Shown here: positions 7,225-10,547 of the stretch, piece by piece | How positions within the stretch are numbered: position 1 is the stretch's first letter | How the letters are laid out: the number at the start of each line of letters is the position of its first letter | Origin: CAYVXE01 sp964455375 | GTDB taxonomy: Bacteria > Zhuqueibacterota > Zhuqueibacteria > Oceanimicrobiales > Oceanimicrobiaceae | Reading direction: 5' to 3' | Assembly: GCA_964455375.1 (NCBI GenBank) | Contig: CAYVXE010000138.1 | Location: 1 to 10,547, forward strand | Length of the DNA stretch: 10,547 bases | Translations under genes and position numbers: made by a program | The notes under the pieces: generated by a model | What the model saw: the letters and a program-made list of their open reading frames with translations, nothing else | What the model was told of the DNA's origin: nothing | The model's database searches: none

Positions 7225-7872
7225 ATGGACAAACGAAACTATATCGATGTCTGGATTATCGAAGATAACGAGGATCTTCGAGTGACTCTTACCGAGATTA
7301 TTGATGGCGATCAGGAGTTGATGTGCTCACTCAATTTCAGCAATTGTGAAGATGCCATTGAGTCCTTGAGAAATGTATCACCGCCACAAATTATTCTCAT
7401 GGATATCGGTTTGCCGGGGATGAGCGGCATCGAAGGGGTTCGTCAGATTAAAAAAATATCTCCTTCTACGATCATCATCATGCTGACGATTTATGAAGAT
7501 GATCACAAAGTGTTTGAATCTATTTGTGCCGGCGCCTCGGGGTACCTGTTGAAAAGGGTAACCGGTGGCGAGATCGTCCAAGCCGTCAAAGAGGCGAATT
7601 GTGATGGTGCTCCCATGAATGCCCAGATTGCCAGAAAAGTCCTGAACATGTTCACCAGGCTTGTGGAACCACAGGCCGATTATGCTTTGACTGACAGAGA
7701 GAAAGAAATCCTCCAATTGCTCGTCTCTGGTCTATCACAGAAAATGATTGCCGACAAACTTTTCCTCAGCACATTTACCATTGGCACGCACATTAAAAAT
7801 GTTTATGCTAAGTTACAGGTTCATTCACGCGGGCAGGCCGTCGCCAAAGCATTGAAAGAAAACTTAATTTAA
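7225..7872 (+). CDS. NarL/FixJ (LuxR-type) response regulator
   Basis: A 215-residue two-component response regulator. The receiver domain (about 7-122) has the acidic pair E13-D14, the phospho-acceptor D60 in ILMDIGLPGMSG, T88 in MLTIYEDD and the conserved lysine K110 in GYLLK. A GerE/LuxR helix-turn-helix follows (about 154-214): ALTDREKEILQLLVSGLSQK, then MIADKLFLSTFTIGTHIKNV and KLQVHSRGQAVAKAL. The order and length are normal for the family. The recognition-helix segment reads STFTIGTH where many relatives have S..TVK.H, so its DNA target may be unusual. It most likely receives phosphate from the HisKA_3 kinase just upstream and activates nearby secreted-protein genes; the pairing is inferred from position and from family matching, since HisKA_3 kinases typically pair with LuxR-type regulators. 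No Shine-Dalgarno is visible before ATG 7225. Dyads related at 20/23 bases flank the gene and are candidate binding sites. Confidence 0.95.
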   Translation: MDKRNYIDVWIIEDNEDLRVTLTEIIDGDQELMCSLNFSNCEDAIESLRNVSPPQIILMDIGLPGMSGIEGVRQIKKISPSTIIIMLTIYEDDHKVFESICAGASGYLLKRVTGGEIVQAVKEANCDGAPMNAQIARKVLNMFTRLVEPQADYALTDREKEILQLLVSGLSQKMIADKLFLSTFTIGTHIKNVYAKLQVHSRGQAVAKALKENLI

Positions 7873-7989
7873 GCGTTCCGGCAGAGCCAAATTTCGCTTG
7901 AACTTTTGTCTGGCTATTCTCACCTGCATCTTGCATTCCTATTATACATCAATCGAATACCAAACAAATCATCGTAGTTAAAATCCTCC

Positions 7990-8012
7990 AAAATACCGTG
8001 AACACGGTATTG
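7990..8012. promoter_or_regulatory. Dyad copy 2, perfect 9-bp palindrome, candidate operator
   Basis: AATACCGTG (7992-8000) and CACGGTATT (8003-8011) are exact reverse complements separated by AA. The 23-bp block is identical to the block at 7091-7113 at 20 positions. It lies 168 bp before the BNR-propeller gene and 78 bp before the putative -35. The absence of a T-run and the presence of a second copy upstream of another gene argue for a protein-binding site rather than a terminator. The neighbouring LuxR-type regulator is the obvious candidate binder, by inference. Confidence 0.65.
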
Positions 8013-8053
8013 TTTCGAGCCACAAAAGCTTTAAATTACACATTACAGGTTTG

Positions 8054-8096
8054 CAATCAACCCCTATATGCTGATTGTTCTTTCAGCAGTTGATTG
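8054..8096. repeat. Nested inverted repeat
   Basis: The outer arms CAATCAAC (8054-8061) and GTTGATTG (8089-8096) enclose the inner arms TGCTGA (8069-8074) and TCAGCA (8083-8088). The right arms are directly contiguous, while the left arms are separated by a seven-base bulge. The outer right arm contains the putative -35 hexamer TTGATT. Binding of a protein or a cruciform here could control the promoter. It lies upstream of the inferred transcription start, so it would act as DNA rather than leader RNA if the promoter call is right. Confidence 0.45.
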
Positions 8097-8117
8097 AGCG
8101 ACTGTCACATCTATAAA
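8090..8117 (+). promoter_or_regulatory. Sigma-70-like promoter for the BNR-propeller gene
   Basis: TTGATT (8090-8095) and TATAAA (8112-8117) are separated by 16 bp, close to the sigma-70 consensus. This would place the start of transcription near 8124 and give a leader of about 55 bases. A Bacteroidetes-type TAnnTTTG element was not found nearby. Confidence 0.4.
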
Positions 8118-8179
8118 GTGTCAATACTTCAAACAAAGGTTCACTAAGTGTCGAGATAACAATACCTGGAGGGAAGAAT

Positions 8180-10547
8180 ATGAAAAATCGAAAGACACCT
8201 TTTGTATTTATTTTCCTTTTTTTCGCTTTTGGATTAGGCATAACAATTCACAAACTTATAACAAGAGTACCAGGCTCCCTAATAAGCGGACTCAGCCAAG
8301 AGGCACCTCGAGCGGAACAGCCTTTGACCGATCATGTTGTCCAATCCTATTATCCTCTGAGTTCCAAAGAAGTTGCGCGTCAGCGTTTTGACTATATAAA
8401 GCGGCATGGCAGTTTTAAAGGTTTGGCGGCTTCGGGCGCTGCGCCGCATCTGGAGACACTCAATAGCAGTGAATGGCAAAACATCGGGCCATTCGGAATC
8501 TCTAACTGTCCATCCAGTACCGGCAGGAATGACATCAATCTGAGTGGGCGCATCATCAGTCTGGCGCAGGATTTTGTCGATGCGAATGTCATGTATCTTG
8601 GCGCCGCCAGCGGTGGGCTATGGAAAAGCGTCGACCGTGGCAAGTCCTGGGATATCATTCGCGATGACCTCCCAAATCCCACCGTGGGTACGATTGCAAC
8701 CAATCCGGGTAAGGGCGGCGATGTCTGGATTGGAACCGGGGATAAAGGCAATGGCCCCCACGACTCCATAACTGCCGCCTCTGCGGGATTTGTCTATCAC
8801 AGTACCGATTATGGCGAACATTGGGAGCCGGTAGCCATTTCTGATGAATTCATCGGATGGGTATCAAAAATCGTCGTGCGTCCGGCAGCCCGCACCGACT
8901 TGCCGGATGTGGTATTCATTGCAACGAACATCGGTGTTTTTAGATCCGAAAATGGTGTAGATTGGGATCGAGTGCTTTTCGGCAGCTTCTCGGACATAGT
9001 CTATGTCGGCTCTGTGTTAAATGTTGATTACAAGATGGTAGCCGCCGAGCATTTTGGCTCCAATCTTTGGTATAGCAACGATAAAGGGCTTGCTGAAACA
9101 TGGAATAGACGTTTTCTACCAGCTACCAGCGCAAGCCTTGGGCGAATTACCCTGTCCGGCTCGGTTCTTGGGTTGACTAATAAAGTGTATGCCAATGTAG
9201 CAAATCGGCGCACAAACTCTTTGGCTGGAATCTGGCGGTCAGATAACGCAGGCGATTCCTGGTCAAAGGTAACGAACCCCTATTCGGGGGGACAAATGAA
9301 CACCAATAATACCATTCTGATGGATGATGACGATCTCTCTGGAAACACTGTATATACCGGAACGAATCTGCGTGGATTATACCGCTCTATTGATGGCGGG
9401 ATGAGTTGGACTACTTCCAGTGATCCATTAGGCGTAATCCACGAGGATGAACAATTCATCCTTGATGACGTGAACCGAAGCGGCACGATTTATGTAGCAA
9501 ACGACGGCGGACTATACAAGTCTACTGATTGGGGGCAAACCTTTACCTTTCTCGGTAACGAGTTTCTTTCCATCGGTCAGGTCTATAACCTGACGGTCAG
9601 TCCAGAGAGCGGTGGACTCTTTGATGGAAATCGCTATTATATTGCCACCCAGGACAATGGCATCCAACGCGGCCCAAATGAGTTTACAGAGTGGCAGGCT
9701 ATTACTTGCTGTGATGGCATGGATATCGCGTTTAAGGACGGTATTCAATACTCGGTAATTATGGGCCTTTCTGTTTCCTCAGTGAATCGGATTCAGCATC
9801 CGACGGATGCGAATCCCTGCCAAGCCTGGGATGGTTTTACAACCGGACTACCTGCCGGTGCGCCTTGGCCAAGCCGACTGATATACAACGGCAATCACTT
9901 TTATCTTAGCTTTAACAACCCACGTGGAGAAGAGGGAGTTTGGCGAGCAGACAACGGAACCCTGCCCTGGAGGAGATTGCAGATACTCAATCCCTGGATT
10001 AATGACATGGATGTTTCACCTGAAAACATTGTTGTGGCCGGCATAGAGGCTTCAAATCCTGTGAGAATCTCCAACACGGCAAATACCAGTTTTAGTCCCC
10101 CGAGCAATCCAACCAGCTTTTGGCAGGGCAAACATGTGAGCGATATCGATTTTGGCATCATGACCAGCACCGGTCGGAGAGTCTATGTGACCTTGACGGG
10201 CACTAATGGCAGACGAGTAGTGTTGAGCCAGGATAATGGTCAGAACTTTACCGACATTACCGGAGACTTGCCGGATTTGGTGAACGCCCGTTCCATTCTT
10301 GTGACGCCCAATCTAAACGATATAATTTATATTGGAACCGACTTCGGGGTGTACGTCACCACAAATGGCGGGTTCAATTGGGCAAGCTATTCCAGTAAAC
10401 TGCCGGCTGTCAGTTATGTTATGGATATGGAGTATGATCGCCGTGCCAACAAAATAGTCGCGGCTACCTACGGTCGAGGCGTCTTTATTGCAGACCCGGT
10501 GGTTCCCGTGACTGTCGATCCATCTCTCACTTACATCGCGGCCGCCT
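8180..10547 (+). CDS. Large BNR/Asp-box beta-propeller exported protein (3' end outside window)
   Basis: The frame opens at ATG 8180, six bases after GGAGGG (8168-8173), and stays open for 789 codons to the window edge. Residues about 5-25 (PFVFIFLFFAFGLGITIHKL) form a signal peptide or membrane anchor without an obvious cleavage site. After a linker, residues about 96-773 form a sortilin/VPS10-like or BNR propeller. Asp-box motifs (S.D.G..W) appear at 150 (SVDRGKSW), 208 (STDYGEHW), 354 (SDNAGDSW), 403 (SIDGGMSW), 448 (STDWGQTF), 683 (SQDNGQNF) and 727 (TTNGGFNW). Other family hallmarks are 'LSGRIISLAQD', 'YLGAASGGLWKS', 'VWIGTGDKGNG' and 'ATQDNGIQRG'. Related folds include sialidases and GH74 xyloglucanases, but no catalytic set can be assigned; an uncharacterised surface or secreted binding/hydrolase role is the fair call. 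The final residues (VVPVTVDPSLTYI) look like a linker to another domain, perhaps a T9SS sorting domain beyond the window. Confidence 0.85.
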   Translation, partial: MKNRKTPFVFIFLFFAFGLGITIHKLITRVPGSLISGLSQEAPRAEQPLTDHVVQSYYPLSSKEVARQRFDYIKRHGSFKGLAASGAAPHLETLNSSEWQNIGPFGISNCPSSTGRNDINLSGRIISLAQDFVDANVMYLGAASGGLWKSVDRGKSWDIIRDDLPNPTVGTIATNPGKGGDVWIGTGDKGNGPHDSITAASAGFVYHSTDYGEHWEPVAISDEFIGWVSKIVVRPAARTDLPDVVFIATNIGVFRSENGVDWDRVLFGSFSDIVYVGSVLNVDYKMVAAEHFGSNLWYSNDKGLAETWNRRFLPATSASLGRITLSGSVLGLTNKVYANVANRRTNSLAGIWRSDNAGDSWSKVTNPYSGGQMNTNNTILMDDDDLSGNTVYTGTNLRGLYRSIDGGMSWTTSSDPLGVIHEDEQFILDDVNRSGTIYVANDGGLYKSTDWGQTFTFLGNEFLSIGQVYNLTVSPESGGLFDGNRYYIATQDNGIQRGPNEFTEWQAITCCDGMDIAFKDGIQYSVIMGLSVSSVNRIQHPTDANPCQAWDGFTTGLPAGAPWPSRLIYNGNHFYLSFNNPRGEEGVWRADNGTLPWRRLQILNPWINDMDVSPENIVVAGIEASNPVRISNTANTSFSPPSNPTSFWQGKHVSDIDFGIMTSTGRRVYVTLTGTNGRRVVLSQDNGQNFTDITGDLPDLVNARSILVTPNLNDIIYIGTDFGVYVTTNGGFNWASYSSKLPAVSYVMDMEYDRRANKIVAATYGRGVFIADPVVPVTVDPSLTYIAAA

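Larger units (their letters stand above)
7873..8179 (+). other. 307-bp intergenic region, regulatory
   Basis: No gene is seen here. The region holds, in order, a weak AGCCA/TGGCT inverted repeat soon after the regulator stop, an AATACC half-site at 7956-7961, the perfect dyad at 7990-8012, TTTGCAAT at 8050-8057, a nested inverted repeat at 8054-8096, a sigma-70-like promoter at 8090-8117, and AATACCT (8161-8167) directly followed by the GGAGGG ribosome-binding site (8168-8173) of the next gene. No strong T-run terminator for the regulator gene was found. Confidence 0.6.

Noticed and set aside
7082..7225. Possibility that kinase and regulator are one hybrid protein split by a frameshift
   Set aside because: The kinase ends normally after the last HATPase strand (GTEVKLTVKIP), the 122-bp gap is non-coding in character, and the regulator starts with its own Met and a complete receiver domain.
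7990..8012. Reading the perfect dyad as a Rho-independent terminator of the regulator gene
   Set aside because: The nearest T-run after the stem is only three bases, the dyad lies 117 bp past the stop, and a near-identical copy sits before the regulator gene; an operator fits better, though a terminator role is not excluded.
8392..8769. 125-codon - strand frame and several shorter ones in the 8180-10547 region
   Set aside because: The + strand frame here is open for 789 codons with repeated Asp-box motifs, so the opposite frames are shadows.
10538..10545. GCGGCCGC (NotI site) at the very end of the window
   Set aside because: It could suggest a cloning junction, but it is in frame with the coding sequence (Ala-Ala) and eight bases are not enough to claim an artefact.
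1..10547. CRISPR arrays, tRNA or rRNA genes, intact insertion sequences
   Set aside because: No regularly spaced repeats, no tRNA-like cloverleaf or rRNA segments and no transposase frame were seen on either strand.

Overview
The window looks like a chromosomal segment from a bacterium of the FCB superphylum (Bacteroidota/Ignavibacteria/Calditrichota/KSB1-like; the exact phylum cannot be read from the sequence). The main reason is that three successive proteins carry, or end as, a type IX secretion (T9SS) type A C-terminal sorting domain. In two of them the 'QNYPNPFNP' signature is visible, and all three end in K/R-M-(L/I)-(F/L)-L-(K/R). Several genes use good Shine-Dalgarno sequences, unlike many classical Bacteroidetes. 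All genes are on the + strand.

Layout. Positions 1-92 are the tail of a T9SS cargo protein, followed by a strong hairpin (96-131), a separate inverted repeat (134-204) and a leader region with tandem ribosome-binding sites and a possible 18-codon upstream ORF (228-284). Next come a small secreted T9SS cargo protein (278-1033) and, 28 bp later, a secreted glycoside-hydrolase-like enzyme with a discoidin/F5/8-C carbohydrate-binding domain and a sorting tail (1062-3032). A GC-richer gene for a DUF3558-like lipoprotein follows (3093-3650), then a terminator-like hairpin (3720-3749).

The second half is regulatory and extracellular. A 1098-residue sensor histidine kinase (3806-7102) has a two-component-regulator beta-propeller of about 15 repeats, a Y_Y_Y domain, one membrane segment, HisKA_3 and HATPase. 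It is followed by a NarL/LuxR-type response regulator (7225-7872). After a 307-bp intergenic region comes a large BNR/Asp-box (sortilin/VPS10-like) beta-propeller protein that runs off the window (8180-10547+). This last reading frame has no stop inside the window.

Working model (inference): the kinase senses an extracellular, possibly carbohydrate, cue and phosphorylates the neighbouring LuxR-type regulator, which controls nearby secreted proteins. The best direct hint is a near-identical 23-bp dyad (20/23 identical; core AATACC...GGTATT) present once over the kinase stop codon, upstream of the regulator gene, and once upstream of the BNR-propeller gene. It is a good candidate operator. The arrangement resembles a hybrid-two-component-regulated polysaccharide locus, but kinase and regulator are split and no SusC/SusD pair is visible. 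No RNA genes, CRISPR arrays or intact insertion sequences were seen.
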